Positions 18,285 through 26,244 of a stretch of DNA of 35,384 nt are shown here, piece by piece. Every line of letters begins with the position of its first letter. Position 1 is the stretch's first letter. The stretch lies in assembly GCA_964516515.1 (NCBI GenBank), contig CAZEYA010000020.1, forward strand, positions 1-35,384. Reading direction: 5' to 3'. Under the pieces are notes generated by a model. The model did not search any database. It saw only the letters and a list, made by a program, of their open reading frames with translations, and was not told where the DNA came from. This stretch comes from JANNOG01 sp964516515 (GTDB lineage Bacteria; Actinomycetota; Actinomycetes; Actinomycetales; JBBAYJ01). Both the position numbers and the translations under genes were made by a program.

Positions 18285-19126
18285 GCCCGGACGGCCACGT
18301 CACGCAAGCCCGCCAGCACCTCCTCCAATGGCGTGCCGGGACGGTAGCTTCCCCGGGCCCACAGCTGCAGGACATGGTGGGCGCCCTGAGCGAGCTGCGG
18401 CGGCAGCCCGGCGTCGGTCAGCGCGTCCGCCCCTTCGAGCATCTCCGGCGCCGTTCGCGAGGCACGCCCGGCGACGCCCGCGAGGTGGTCGGGCTCGGCG
18501 AGCGCGGACCTGGGTTCGACCTCGGCCTCGGCCAGCAGATGATCGGTCACGCCGAAGTCGGCGGCGAGGGCATGGGATACAGCGGCCAGGGCGCGCGCGG
18601 CCTTCTGATAGCTCAGATGGGCCAGCTTCAGCGCGGAGGCCGCCCCGAGCTGCTCGCCTAGTGTGATGGCTTCGATGTCGGTGTCGGCGAACAGGGCGGT
18701 CACCTTGCGCGCCGAGGTGGGGTTGCCGGCCAGGTAGAGCCGGGCGCTGGAACGCCCCGGCAGGCCCATGACCGAGGCGTCGAGCACCGTGGCACCACCT
18801 GCCGTCAGGCTGTCGAAGATCCGCCGGAACCTGCCCGGACTGATCGCGTTCGCCTCCACGTACAGCCCGCGATACCCCGCGGCGGTGACCTCCGCGGCGA
18901 TCCCTTCGGCAGCGGGCGGCGGGCAGATCGACAGGATGACGTTGGCCCGGTCCAGCAGCTCGTCGAGCTCTCGAACCGCGACCAGGTCGGCCTCGCGGGC
19001 GCGCCGTGCGCTGTCACGGCTGCGCCCCGTGGTGCACCACAGCACGGTGACACCGCGCTTGCGCAGCACGGCACCGATGGCTGCGCCCAACTGTCCCGGG
19101 TGCAGCACCGCCACCACCGGCGACAT
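18281..19126 (-). CDS. NAD(P)-binding dehydrogenase-like protein with DUF1932 C-terminal domain
   Basis: 281 residues from ATG 19126; an in-frame GTG at 19168, with GGTGG upstream, would add 14 residues and cannot be excluded. The N-terminal Rossmann domain begins VVAVLHPGQLGAAIGAVLRK (GxxG-type NADP-binding loop near 10-15), with ILSICPPPAAEGIA at the beta-sheet edge. The C-terminal all-helical half has SALKLAHLSYQKAARALAAV, matching DUF1932, the 6-phosphogluconate-dehydrogenase-like C-terminal domain; the conserved Lys of beta-hydroxyacid dehydrogenases is in SALKLAHLS. It probably oxidises or reduces a hydroxy or amino acid. Being coupled to an APC permease (ATGA overlap), its substrate may be the transported compound (inference). 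Confidence 0.83.
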
Positions 19127-19270
19127 CGGCCGGAACTGGGTGGCACTTCTGGGGGGCGAAGCGGTCACGATCCACCAAGGTACGCCTGGCGGCTCCCTCG
19201 CTGCTACGACACGGCGTTGCGCCGCGGGACGTGCCCGCGGGCGACGACGGGGACGGCAGGATGCGTGAGC

Positions 19271-19930
19271 ATGAAGCAGGAGCACGACGAGGGCGGCGCG
19301 GCGGAGTTCTGGGACGGGCTCTACAACGAGCGCGAGCAGGTCTGGACGGGACGTCCCAACGAGGCGGTGGTCCGCGAGGTCAGTGAACTGCCCCCCGGGA
19401 CTGCCCTGGACGTCGGCTGCGGCGAGGGCGGTGACGCGATCTGGCTCGCCCAGCACGGGTGGCAGGTGACCGGCACCGACGTCTCGCCGGTGGCGCTGGC
19501 GCGGGCCGCCGCGGCGGCGGCGGAGCTGGGGGTGGGCGATCGCGTCATCTGGCGATGGCACGACCTCACGAGCAGCTTCCCCATCGGCAGCTACGACCTG
19601 GTGTCAGCCGCCTTCCTGCACTCGCCGGTGGACATGCCTCGCGAGGAGATTCTCCGGGCGGCCGCGCGCGCCGTGGCGCCAGGCGGCACACTCCTGATCG
19701 TCGGCCACGCCAGCTTCCCACCCTGGTCGCGACATGATCACACCGAGGCGGACTTTCCGACGCCGCAGGCGGTGCTGGACAGTTGCCAGCTGATGACCGA
19801 GGAATGGCTGACGAGGACCCTGGCGGCCGAGGGGCGCGAGGCGACCGGACCGGAAGGTCAGACCGCGATCCTCACCGACTACATTGTTCGCGTCGAGCGC
19901 CGTCCCGCGCGGGGAGTCAACTCAAAGTGA
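19271..19930 (+). CDS. Class I SAM-dependent methyltransferase
   Basis: 219 residues from ATG 19271. Motif I LDVGCGEGGDAIWLAQHG (about 43-60) binds S-adenosylmethionine, VTGTDVSPVALARA (63-76) supplies the acidic residue for the ribose, and YDLVSAAFLHSP (about 112-123) with APGGTLLIVGH (near 140-150) complete the fold. The N-terminus AEFWDGLYNEREQVWTGRPN is typical of a group close to thiopurine- and tellurite-type methyltransferases that act on small molecules. The actual substrate is unknown. It stands alone, divergent from the DUF1932/APC operon, and the conservon begins 138 bp after it. Confidence 0.88.
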   Translation: MKQEHDEGGAAEFWDGLYNEREQVWTGRPNEAVVREVSELPPGTALDVGCGEGGDAIWLAQHGWQVTGTDVSPVALARAAAAAAELGVGDRVIWRWHDLTSSFPIGSYDLVSAAFLHSPVDMPREEILRAAARAVAPGGTLLIVGHASFPPWSRHDHTEADFPTPQAVLDSCQLMTEEWLTRTLAAEGREATGPEGQTAILTDYIVRVERRPARGVNSK

Positions 19931-19937
19931 TTTCTTG

Positions 19938-19960
19938 TTTACGTAAAGTCACCTGAGGTG
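19938..19960. promoter_or_regulatory. Palindromes in the conservon upstream region
   Basis: The 138 bp gap before the sensor kinase is unusually A/T-rich for this DNA. It holds TTTACGTAAA (19938-19947, perfect 10 bp palindrome) and CACCT-G-AGGTG (19950-19960, perfect 5-1-5), then a T6 run at 19974-19979. The conservon promoter should be here, but I could not define -35 and -10 boxes with confidence; the palindromes are candidate binding sites. Confidence 0.4.
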
Positions 19961-20068
19961 GGGGCCGTACCCGTTTTTTAGCACACACGAGCGCCTTGTG
20001 GTTCTGTGGGATGCTCATTCGACGGTTGCGGCAGCAGGCCGCACCCGATGTCCGTCACAGGAGCAGGG

Positions 20069-22210
20069 ATGCGTCTCGGTGGGATCCGCGGTCGGCTCGT
20101 GCTGTTGGCGGCACTACCCCTGGTGGCCTTCTTCGTCCTGGCCGCCTTCGCGGCGAGCACTTTCAATCAGGTCCGCGTACTGGGTGAGAATTACCAGCAG
20201 ATCGTCCAGAGCAAGGATCTGGTCGCCGACGTGCTGCCGCCACCGCAGTACATCATCGAGTCGTACCTGACGGTGCTGCAGATGACCTCTGCCGATAACG
20301 CCGCCGACACCGAGGACGCGATAGCCCGACTGGAGCGGCTGGAGATCGATTTTCGGGACCGGCGCCAGGTATGGGATCTGGCGCTGACCAACCCGACGAT
20401 CCGGCAGACCCTGCTCGAGGACGCCTACCGGCCGGCGGACCAGTTCTACGTGATCGTCGACGAGGAATTCATCCCGCTCGTGCAGGCCGGCGACCTGGAG
20501 GCAGCCGATAATCTGGCCAACGGCCGACTGCGGGACCTCTACCTGGAGCACCGGGCCGCGATCGACCGGGTGGTCCTGCAGGCGACCGCGGAGGAGCAGC
20601 GCGTCGAGAACCAGACCGGGGACATCGTCGACAGTCGTGTCCGCGTCCTCATCGCAGCCTTTGCCCTGCTGGTCGTCGTCACGGTGGTTCTCGCATTCAC
20701 CGTGGTCCGTTCGATCCTCCGACCGATCTCCCGATTGCGCGAGGTCGCCAGCAAGGACTTGCCGGAGATGATCCAGAAGGTCCGGACGACGAGTTTCGAC
20801 GACGACGAGGAACCGGAGATCGACCTCATCGAGGTCCGCGGCAAGAGCGAACTCGACCAGGCCGCGACCGCCTTCAACTCCGTGGTGCGCTCAGCGGTTG
20901 ACCTGGTCAGCCAACAGGCACGATTGCGCCGTAACACCGCCACCACCTTCGTCAACCTGGGCCGCCGGAACCAGAACCTGGTGGCACGTCAACTCCGCTT
21001 CATCGACGAACTGGAGCAGACCGAGACCGATCCGGCTTTGCTGAAGAATCTGTTCCGGCTGGACCATCTTGCCACCAGAATGCGGCGCAACGCCGAGAGC
21101 CTGCTGGTGCTGGCCGGCGTCGAGACCCCCCGCAAGTGGCGCGAGCCCGTGGCGCTGGTCGAGGTGGTGCGCAGCGCGCTCGGCGAGGTCGAAGGCTATG
21201 AGCGGGTACGGCTGGACCTGTTCGGCCAGGCGATGCTGCCGGGGACGGCCATCGCGGACGTGACGCACCTGCTCGCCGAACTGATCGAGAACGCGCTGCG
21301 CTACTCACCGCCCGACAGTGCCGTGATCATTTCGGGCGGCCACCTGAACGGCGACTACCAGCTGTCGATCATCGACCAGGGCGTCGGGCTGCCGCCGCGG
21401 GAACTGGCCGAGGCGAACCAGCGCCTGACCACCGTGATGGGCTTCGACGAAGCACCCACCGGCAGCCTCGGACTGTTCGTCGTGGCGCGGCTAGGGGCGC
21501 GCTACGGCATCACCGTCGAGCTCGAGAGCGAGGGCGGCGACGGCTTGACGGCCTACGTGACAGTGCCGAGGTCCATGTTGGAGCAGGCAGGCGACCGAGA
21601 ACTCCAGGCCGCGGGTCGGGGCAGGCACCTGGCGCGACCCGGCGACTCGGTCACGCCGAGCCGTGGGGCCTCGTTGCAGCCACAGCCGACCGCACCCACA
21701 GTGTCGCCGCTCGAGACGACGCCGCGGACTCCCTCGATCACGTCCCTACCCGAGTCACCGCCGCTGCCTCCCGCGATCGAGTACCCAACGGAGACACCGC
21801 CGGAAGCAGCGCCCGCCGTGCCGTCGGCTCCGTCGCCGGTTGCGCCTGCGGCTGTTGCCACGGGGGGCATCCAGGTACCGGTCGAGCAGACGGCCACCCC
21901 AGCGCCGGGCGCAACAGCATCGGGCACTGACGCACCGGCACCCGCCGGACCGGCACCCGCTGGCCCGGCCCCCGGCGTGACGGCGGCCGGCTTCAAGAAG
22001 CGTCAGTCGAAGCTCGCCCCGGCAGGTGTTGCGGCCATCGCGAACGGACATGGCAACGGGCACGACCCCAACGGGGCGCCCGATGCGCAGCCGCCGGGCT
22101 GGACGGCGGAAACGGCCGCAGCACCCGATCGTGAGGCAGAGGATGTCCGGAATCGTTACAGCAGTTTTGCCGACGGGAAGCGGCGAGGCTCGGTCGACAG
22201 CACCACCTGA
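20069..22210 (+). CDS. cvnA: Conservon sensor histidine kinase-like protein (CvnA type)
   Basis: 713 residues from ATG 20069 with AGGAG 5 nt upstream. A first membrane helix (LVLLAALPLVAFFVLAAFAA) is followed by an extracytoplasmic domain of about 155 residues like nitrate/sulfonate-sensing (NIT) domains, and then a second helix (VLIAAFALLVVVTVVLAFTVV, near 194-214). A HAMP-like linker and a dimerisation segment with RRNQNLVARQLRFIDELE and LDHLATRMRR follow. The ATPase core has N box ELIENALRYSPP, G1 IIDQGVGLPP and G2 GSLGLFVVARLGARYG. The last 190 residues are a disordered Pro/Ala/Thr-rich tail. It begins a four-gene conservon; such kinases are thought to signal to the downstream roadblock, DUF742 and GTPase proteins at the membrane rather than to a response regulator. 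Confidence 0.9.
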   Translation: MRLGGIRGRLVLLAALPLVAFFVLAAFAASTFNQVRVLGENYQQIVQSKDLVADVLPPPQYIIESYLTVLQMTSADNAADTEDAIARLERLEIDFRDRRQVWDLALTNPTIRQTLLEDAYRPADQFYVIVDEEFIPLVQAGDLEAADNLANGRLRDLYLEHRAAIDRVVLQATAEEQRVENQTGDIVDSRVRVLIAAFALLVVVTVVLAFTVVRSILRPISRLREVASKDLPEMIQKVRTTSFDDDEEPEIDLIEVRGKSELDQAATAFNSVVRSAVDLVSQQARLRRNTATTFVNLGRRNQNLVARQLRFIDELEQTETDPALLKNLFRLDHLATRMRRNAESLLVLAGVETPRKWREPVALVEVVRSALGEVEGYERVRLDLFGQAMLPGTAIADVTHLLAELIENALRYSPPDSAVIISGGHLNGDYQLSIIDQGVGLPPRELAEANQRLTTVMGFDEAPTGSLGLFVVARLGARYGITVELESEGGDGLTAYVTVPRSMLEQAGDRELQAAGRGRHLARPGDSVTPSRGASLQPQPTAPTVSPLETTPRTPSITSLPESPPLPPAIEYPTETPPEAAPAVPSAPSPVAPAAVATGGIQVPVEQTATPAPGATASGTDAPAPAGPAPAGPAPGVTAAGFKKRQSKLAPAGVAAIANGHGNGHDPNGAPDAQPPGWTAETAAAPDREAEDVRNRYSSFADGKRRGSVDSTT

Positions 22211-22279
22211 TCACAGCAGGGTGTGCGGCGGTCGCATCGCGGCCGGCGCTGCCGTGGCCCTCCGAACGAATGGAGCTCG

Positions 22280-22705
22280 ATGATGTCCAACGAGAGCGTT
22301 GCCGCCAGTGACTTCGGATGGCTCCTCAACCGGTTCACCGAGGAGACCGCGGGTGTGACCGACGCCATCACCGTGTCGGCCGACGGCTTCCTGCTCGCTG
22401 CGTCGGCCGATCTACCGCGCGAACGCGCCGAGCACCTCGCGGCCATCACGTCCGGGCTGATCAGCCTGACCAACGGGGCGTCCCGGGTACTGGACCTCGA
22501 CGGCGTGGAGCAGATCATCGTCGAGATGGGCCAGGGCTACCTGTTCACGACCGCCATCAGCCTGGGTTCCTGCCTCGGCGTCATCGCCGAGAAGAGTTGT
22601 GACATCGGCCTCGTGGCCTATGAGATGACCCGCCTGGTGCGGCGGACCGGTGAGGTCCTGACACCTGATCTGCTTGAAGAACTCAAGAATGTCCTCACGG
22701 TCTGA
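22280..22705 (+). CDS. cvnB: Roadblock/LC7 protein (CvnB type)
   Basis: 141-142 residues; ATG codons at 22280 and 22283 both follow a GGAG ribosome site. The roadblock/LC7 domain covers nearly the whole protein: FGWLLNRFTEETAGVTDAIT, VSADGFLLAASADLPRERAE, LAAITSGLISLTNGASRVLD, IIVEMGQGYLFTTAISLGS and LGVIAEKSCDIGLVAYEM. Relatives dimerise and act as regulators of small GTPases (MglB-like). In conservons this protein sits between the sensor kinase and the GTPase. It lies 69 bp after the kinase gene and 9 bp before the DUF742 gene. Confidence 0.92.
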   Translation: MMSNESVAASDFGWLLNRFTEETAGVTDAITVSADGFLLAASADLPRERAEHLAAITSGLISLTNGASRVLDLDGVEQIIVEMGQGYLFTTAISLGSCLGVIAEKSCDIGLVAYEMTRLVRRTGEVLTPDLLEELKNVLTV

Positions 22706-22714
22706 TTGCCCGAC

Positions 22715-23074
22715 ATGGTGACGCGAGGAGACCGGCGCGGCGGCTTCCGCGAGCCGGGCGAGCCGATGATCCGGCCTTTCGTGCTCACCGGCGGCAGGAC
22801 CGCGTCGACACTGCCCGTGGAAACGGTAGTCTTCGCGACAGATCACCCCCGGATCAGGGAACTGAGCCAGGAGAAGCGGGAGATCGCGGAGCTCTGCAAG
22901 GTCCCGCAAGCCGTCGCCGAGATATCAGCCAAATTGGGTCTGCCACTCGGTGTCTGCTGTGTCCTGGTCGGTGATCTGGCCGACCAGGGCCTGATCCTGC
23001 TGTCGCAGACCGAGAGCGTCACTGCCGACCTCGACCTGTTGGGAAGGATCCTCGATGGCATCCGCAAGTACTGA
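22715..23074 (+). CDS. cvnC: DUF742 protein (CvnC type)
   Basis: 119 residues from ATG 22715; a TTG directly after the preceding stop would add three residues. It has the DUF742 core: RPFVLTGGRT near the N-terminus, then ELSQEKREIAELCKVPQAVA and EISAKLGLPLGVCCVLVGDL, which reads as a winged-helix-like segment, and a conserved end LLGRILDGIRKY. DUF742 proteins form complexes with the other conservon products; they have no catalytic motif. The last 20 nt overlap the GTPase gene, so the two are translationally coupled. Confidence 0.9.
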   Translation: MVTRGDRRGGFREPGEPMIRPFVLTGGRTASTLPVETVVFATDHPRIRELSQEKREIAELCKVPQAVAEISAKLGLPLGVCCVLVGDLADQGLILLSQTESVTADLDLLGRILDGIRKY

Positions 23075-23684
23075 CCGGTCCGTGGCCCCGCGGCTCGGCG
23101 CCCAGGTCAGGTCCGCCAAGATCGTGGTGGCAGGAAGTTTCGGCGTCGGCAAGACGACGTTCGTCGGCGCCGTGTCCGAGATCCCGCCACTGACAACCGA
23201 AGCGTCGATGACCACGGCGTCGGTCGGTATCGACGACGCCAGCCAGGTGGCGCAGAAGACGACGACAACGGTCGCGATGGACTTCGGGCGCATCACCATC
23301 GACGAGACCGTTGTGCTGTACGTGTTCGGCACCCCCGGCCAGGCTCGATTCAGCTTCATGTGGGACGACATCGCCAAGGGATCGCTATTCGCCGTCGTCA
23401 TGGCCGACACCCGGCGCCTGGACGAGTGCTATCCCGCGGTGGACTATTTCGAGTTGCGCTCGATGCCGTTCATCATCGCGGTCAACGAATTCGACGGCGC
23501 GCAGCAGCATGACATGGCCGACATCCGAGAGGCGCTCGACCTGGGACCTGATATTCCCGTTATCGCGATCGACGCGCGCCGCCGGGAGTCGGCGAAACTG
23601 GCGCTCATCACCGGTCTGGAGTACCTGCTGCGGCGCATCGCCCACGAGTCCCGCGTGACGCGCCCGGCCCCTCACCTCGACTGA
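23055..23684 (+). CDS. cvnD: Conservon small GTPase (CvnD type)
   Basis: 209 residues from ATG 23055, inside the end of the DUF742 gene. The P-loop is GSFGVGKTT (27-35). Switch II is FGTPGQ (91-96), where Gly replaces the usual DxxG Asp, as is common in this ATP/GTP-binding group. The G4 element is NEFD (144-147) in place of NKxD. The protein ends with a helical segment LITGLEYLLRRIAHE. It should act as the nucleotide-switch output of the conservon; its effector is unknown. No fifth conservon gene (a cytochrome P450 in some streptomycete clusters) follows; the next gene is a convergent RNase H. Confidence 0.92.
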   Translation: MASASTDRSVAPRLGAQVRSAKIVVAGSFGVGKTTFVGAVSEIPPLTTEASMTTASVGIDDASQVAQKTTTTVAMDFGRITIDETVVLYVFGTPGQARFSFMWDDIAKGSLFAVVMADTRRLDECYPAVDYFELRSMPFIIAVNEFDGAQQHDMADIREALDLGPDIPVIAIDARRRESAKLALITGLEYLLRRIAHESRVTRPAPHLD

Positions 23685-23709
23685 CCGCCGGCACGGTCGT
23701 GGCGGCCAG

Positions 23710-24387
23710 CTACTCGGCAGCCGGTCTGCCGGCCGTGACCCTGCCGGCCGTCACCCTGCCGGCAGCGACCTTGCCGGCAGCGACAGCCAGGGCATCCACC
23801 AGGTCGTTCATCCGGTCGCCCGAGTGACCCTTCACCCACCGGAACTCCACGTCTCCGCGGTCACGCACCAACGTCACCAGCGGCGCCCACAGATCCTGGT
23901 TGGCGACCGGCTTCTTGGCACTGGTGAGCCAGCCGCGGGCCAGCCAGCCGCGCCACCAGCCGTCCCGGAAGCAGTTGACGACGTACGTCGAGTCGCTGAC
24001 CACGATGAGCGGCCCGGGCAGCGCCCGCACCGCCTCCAGGGCCGCCTGGATCTCCATCCGCTGGTTGGTCGCCGCCGCCGCCCCCCCGCTGTCCTGCCGC
24101 CCATCGCGGGTCGCCCACGCCCAGCCCCCGGGACCGGGGTTGCCCGAGCAGGCGCCGTCGGTCCAGACCTGCAGCGCGCCCGGCTCGCCATGATCCGCGG
24201 TGACCGGAGCGGGGATGACAGGACCAGGGGTGGCGGCCGTCTCCTCAGCGGTGAACAGGGCCCCCACGCCCGCGGCGCTGCAGGCGGCATGAACCCACTG
24301 CCGACCCGCTTTCGAGATCTTCTCGCCGGGTGTGATCGGTGCGGTGCACAGCGCACACGTGGCCGGGTACTTCGCGGTCAGCGGCAT
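23710..24387 (-). CDS. RNase H type I with N-terminal zinc-binding-like segment
   Basis: 225 residues. The first 40 have C11, C14, H33 and C36 (CALC...WVHAAC), a likely zinc knuckle. The RNase HI domain begins at ALQVWTDGACSGNPGPGGWA and keeps the four carboxylates: D77, E112 (in NQRMEIQAALE), D132 (in VVSDSTYVVN) and D198 (in NDLVDALA), with WVKGHSG supplying the catalytic-loop His188. It should cleave the RNA strand of RNA-DNA hybrids. The C-terminal 24 residues are a repetitive V(A/T)AGR/K tail encoded by a 15 bp minisatellite. Convergent with the conservon GTPase (25 bp apart) and divergent from the formamidase-like gene. Confidence 0.9.
   Translation of the reverse strand: MPLTAKYPATCALCTAPITPGEKISKAGRQWVHAACSAAGVGALFTAEETAATPGPVIPAPVTADHGEPGALQVWTDGACSGNPGPGGWAWATRDGRQDSGGAAAATNQRMEIQAALEAVRALPGPLIVVSDSTYVVNCFRDGWWRGWLARGWLTSAKKPVANQDLWAPLVTLVRDRGDVEFRWVKGHSGDRMNDLVDALAVAAGKVAAGRVTAGRVTAGRPAAE
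23726..23785. repeat. 15 bp coding minisatellite, four units
   Basis: Units CTGCCGGCCGTGACC, CTGCCGGCCGTCACC, CTGCCGGCAGCGACC and TTGCCGGCAGCGACA follow one another exactly. On minus they encode the VAAGK/VAAGR/VTAGR pentapeptides at the end of the RNase H protein. Because the unit is five codons, slippage changes the tail length but not the frame. Confidence 0.85.
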
Positions 24388-24420
24388 CGGTCCAGCGTAC
24401 GGACGACACCCGCAACGCCC

Positions 24421-24435
24421 TACGATCTCATCGCA
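24421..24435 (+). promoter_or_regulatory. Possible leaderless promoter of the formamidase operon
   Basis: TACGAT at 24421-24426 fits the actinobacterial -10 pattern TANNNT and ends 8 nt before ATG 24435, where no Shine-Dalgarno is seen. That spacing suggests transcription starts at or next to the start codon. No clear -35 element was found in the 47 bp gap to the divergent RNase H gene. Confidence 0.35.
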
Positions 24436-25451
24436 TGGACGTCGTGGAGTTCACCCCGACCTTCGAGGAGTTCGCGTACTCCTTCGGCGGCGCCGCCCCG
24501 ATCATGCGGGTCACACCCGGCACAGCCCTGCAGCTGTGGACAGAGGACGCGTTCAACAATGCGCTGCGCAGCGTCGACGATCGCTCGGCCGAGAAGGTCG
24601 ACCTGCGCTACGTCAACCCGCAGACCGGACCGTTCTACGTCGAGGGCGCCGAGGTCGGCGACACCCTCGCTCTGCATCTGGTCAGCCTGACGCCGGCCAG
24701 GGACTGGGGCGCCTCGGCGACGATCCCGTTCTTCGGCGGCCTGACCAGCACGGATCGCACCGCGTCGCTCCAGGAACCGCTGCCGGACGTGACCTGGATC
24801 TATCACTTGGACACCGCAAGGCAGACGGTCGGCTTCCAGGCCCGCTTCGGCGATTTCGCCGTCGAGCTGCCACTGGAACCGATGCTCGGCACCGTGGGCG
24901 TCGCGCCGCCGGGCGGCGAGGTCCGCGGCTCATTGGTGCCAGAGCGGTTCGGCGGCAACATGGACACCCCGCAGATGCGGGCGGGCACGACGTGCTTCCT
25001 GGCGGTCAACGTGCCGGGTGCGCTGTTCTCGATCGGCGACGGCCACTACCGGCAGGGCGAGGGCGAGGCGTGCGGCACCGCGGTCGAGGGCGCCATGACC
25101 ACTGTCCTCATCGTGGATCTCATCAAGGCGGCCGAGGCCGCTGCACCGGCCTGGCCCCGGCTGGAGGACGACACCCACTGGATGGCCGTGGGGTCCAGCC
25201 GACCGATGGAGGACTCCTGGCGGATCGCGCAGATCGAGATGGTGCGGTGGTTCGAGGGCCTGTACGGGCTGCACCAGATGGACGCCTACCAGTTGCTGTC
25301 GCAGCTGACCGAGGTGCCCGTCGCCAATGTCGTCGACGCCAACTTCAGCGTCGTCGTCAAGGCCCGCAAGTCGTTGTTGCCCGCCGCCGACGCCTTCGCC
25401 GGCAGCCATCGGAGGCTGCGCGCCCTGGGCCTCGCTCTCGGTGCCGGCTGA
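24435..25451 (+). CDS. Acetamidase/formamidase family protein
   Basis: 338 residues from ATG 24435. The FmdA/AmdA signatures are visible: RYVNPQTGPFYVEGAEVGDTL-type N-terminal beta segment (about 56-76), RFGGNMDTPQMRAGTTCFL (near 171-189) and the central GDGHYRQGEGEACGTAVEG (about 203-221), whose Asp, His and Glu correspond to the family's conserved metal/active-site region. Family members hydrolyse formamide, acetamide or related amides to ammonia and an acid. The substrate is unknown; the sequence differs enough from classic formamidases that another amide is possible. It heads a three-gene operon: SDR begins 12 bp after its stop and a racemase-like gene follows. Confidence 0.88.
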   Translation: MDVVEFTPTFEEFAYSFGGAAPIMRVTPGTALQLWTEDAFNNALRSVDDRSAEKVDLRYVNPQTGPFYVEGAEVGDTLALHLVSLTPARDWGASATIPFFGGLTSTDRTASLQEPLPDVTWIYHLDTARQTVGFQARFGDFAVELPLEPMLGTVGVAPPGGEVRGSLVPERFGGNMDTPQMRAGTTCFLAVNVPGALFSIGDGHYRQGEGEACGTAVEGAMTTVLIVDLIKAAEAAAPAWPRLEDDTHWMAVGSSRPMEDSWRIAQIEMVRWFEGLYGLHQMDAYQLLSQLTEVPVANVVDANFSVVVKARKSLLPAADAFAGSHRRLRALGLALGAG

Positions 25452-25463
25452 GCGGGGTACGCC

Positions 25464-26222
25464 ATGGATCTCGGGTTGGACGGCCGGCGGGTGCTGGTCA
25501 CGGGCGGCACCAGGGGCATCGGACGTGCGGTGGTGGAGATGTTCCTCGCCGAGGGAGCTACCGTCGCCTTCTGCGCCCGCACCACCGACGACGTGTCGGC
25601 GATGGTGGAGGCGCTGTCGGCCACGGGCGCGACGGTGCACGGCAGCGCCGTCGACGTCGCCGACGCGGCAACGCTGACGGCGTGGGTGACCGCCTCCGCC
25701 GAGGCGTTGGGCGGCATCGACATCGTCGTGCCGAACGTCAGCGCGTTGAGCGTGGGCGACGACGAGGCGACCTGGGCGGCCTCGTTCACGGTCGACCTGA
25801 TGCACACCGTGCGCACCGTGACCGCGGCGATGCCCTACCTGGAAGGCAGCGACGCGGCAGCGATCGTCGCGATATCGAGCGTCTCGGGGCGCGAGGTCGA
25901 TTTCGCGGCCGGCTCGTACGGCACGATGAAAGCCGCCATCGTCCATTACATCCAGGGCCTGGCCTTTCAGCTGGCCGGCCGGGTCCGCGCCAACACGGTG
26001 TCCCCCGGCAACACGTACTTCGACGGTGGCATCTGGCAATCCATCGAGCAGAACGCGCCAGACCTCTACGCCAGCTCATTGGCGCTCAATCCGACCGGCC
26101 GGATGGCCACGCCACAGGAGATCGCCGCCGCCGTGGTCTTCCTGGCCAGCCCGGTTTCCAGCTTCACCACCGGCACCAACCTGGTGGTCGACGGCGCACT
26201 GACCAGGGGCGTCCAGTTCTGA
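25464..26222 (+). CDS. SDR-family oxidoreductase
   Basis: 252 residues, a classical short-chain dehydrogenase. The cofactor loop is TGGTRGIG (13-20). VPNVSA (89-94) stands where NNAG is usual, S139 and the YxxxK pair Y152/K156 form the catalytic site, and VSPGNTYFDGG follows as the substrate-loop start. The C-terminal VFLASPVSSFTTGTNLVVDG is typical of 3-oxoacyl-reductase-like SDRs. Arg40 after the second strand suggests NADP(H). The substrate is unknown. It lies 12 bp downstream of the formamidase-like gene and 22 bp upstream of the racemase-like gene on the same strand, so the three probably serve one catabolic route. Confidence 0.9.
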   Translation: MDLGLDGRRVLVTGGTRGIGRAVVEMFLAEGATVAFCARTTDDVSAMVEALSATGATVHGSAVDVADAATLTAWVTASAEALGGIDIVVPNVSALSVGDDEATWAASFTVDLMHTVRTVTAAMPYLEGSDAAAIVAISSVSGREVDFAAGSYGTMKAAIVHYIQGLAFQLAGRVRANTVSPGNTYFDGGIWQSIEQNAPDLYASSLALNPTGRMATPQEIAAAVVFLASPVSSFTTGTNLVVDGALTRGVQF

Positions 26223-26244
26223 GCAGTCAGAAGAGGATGGCCGA

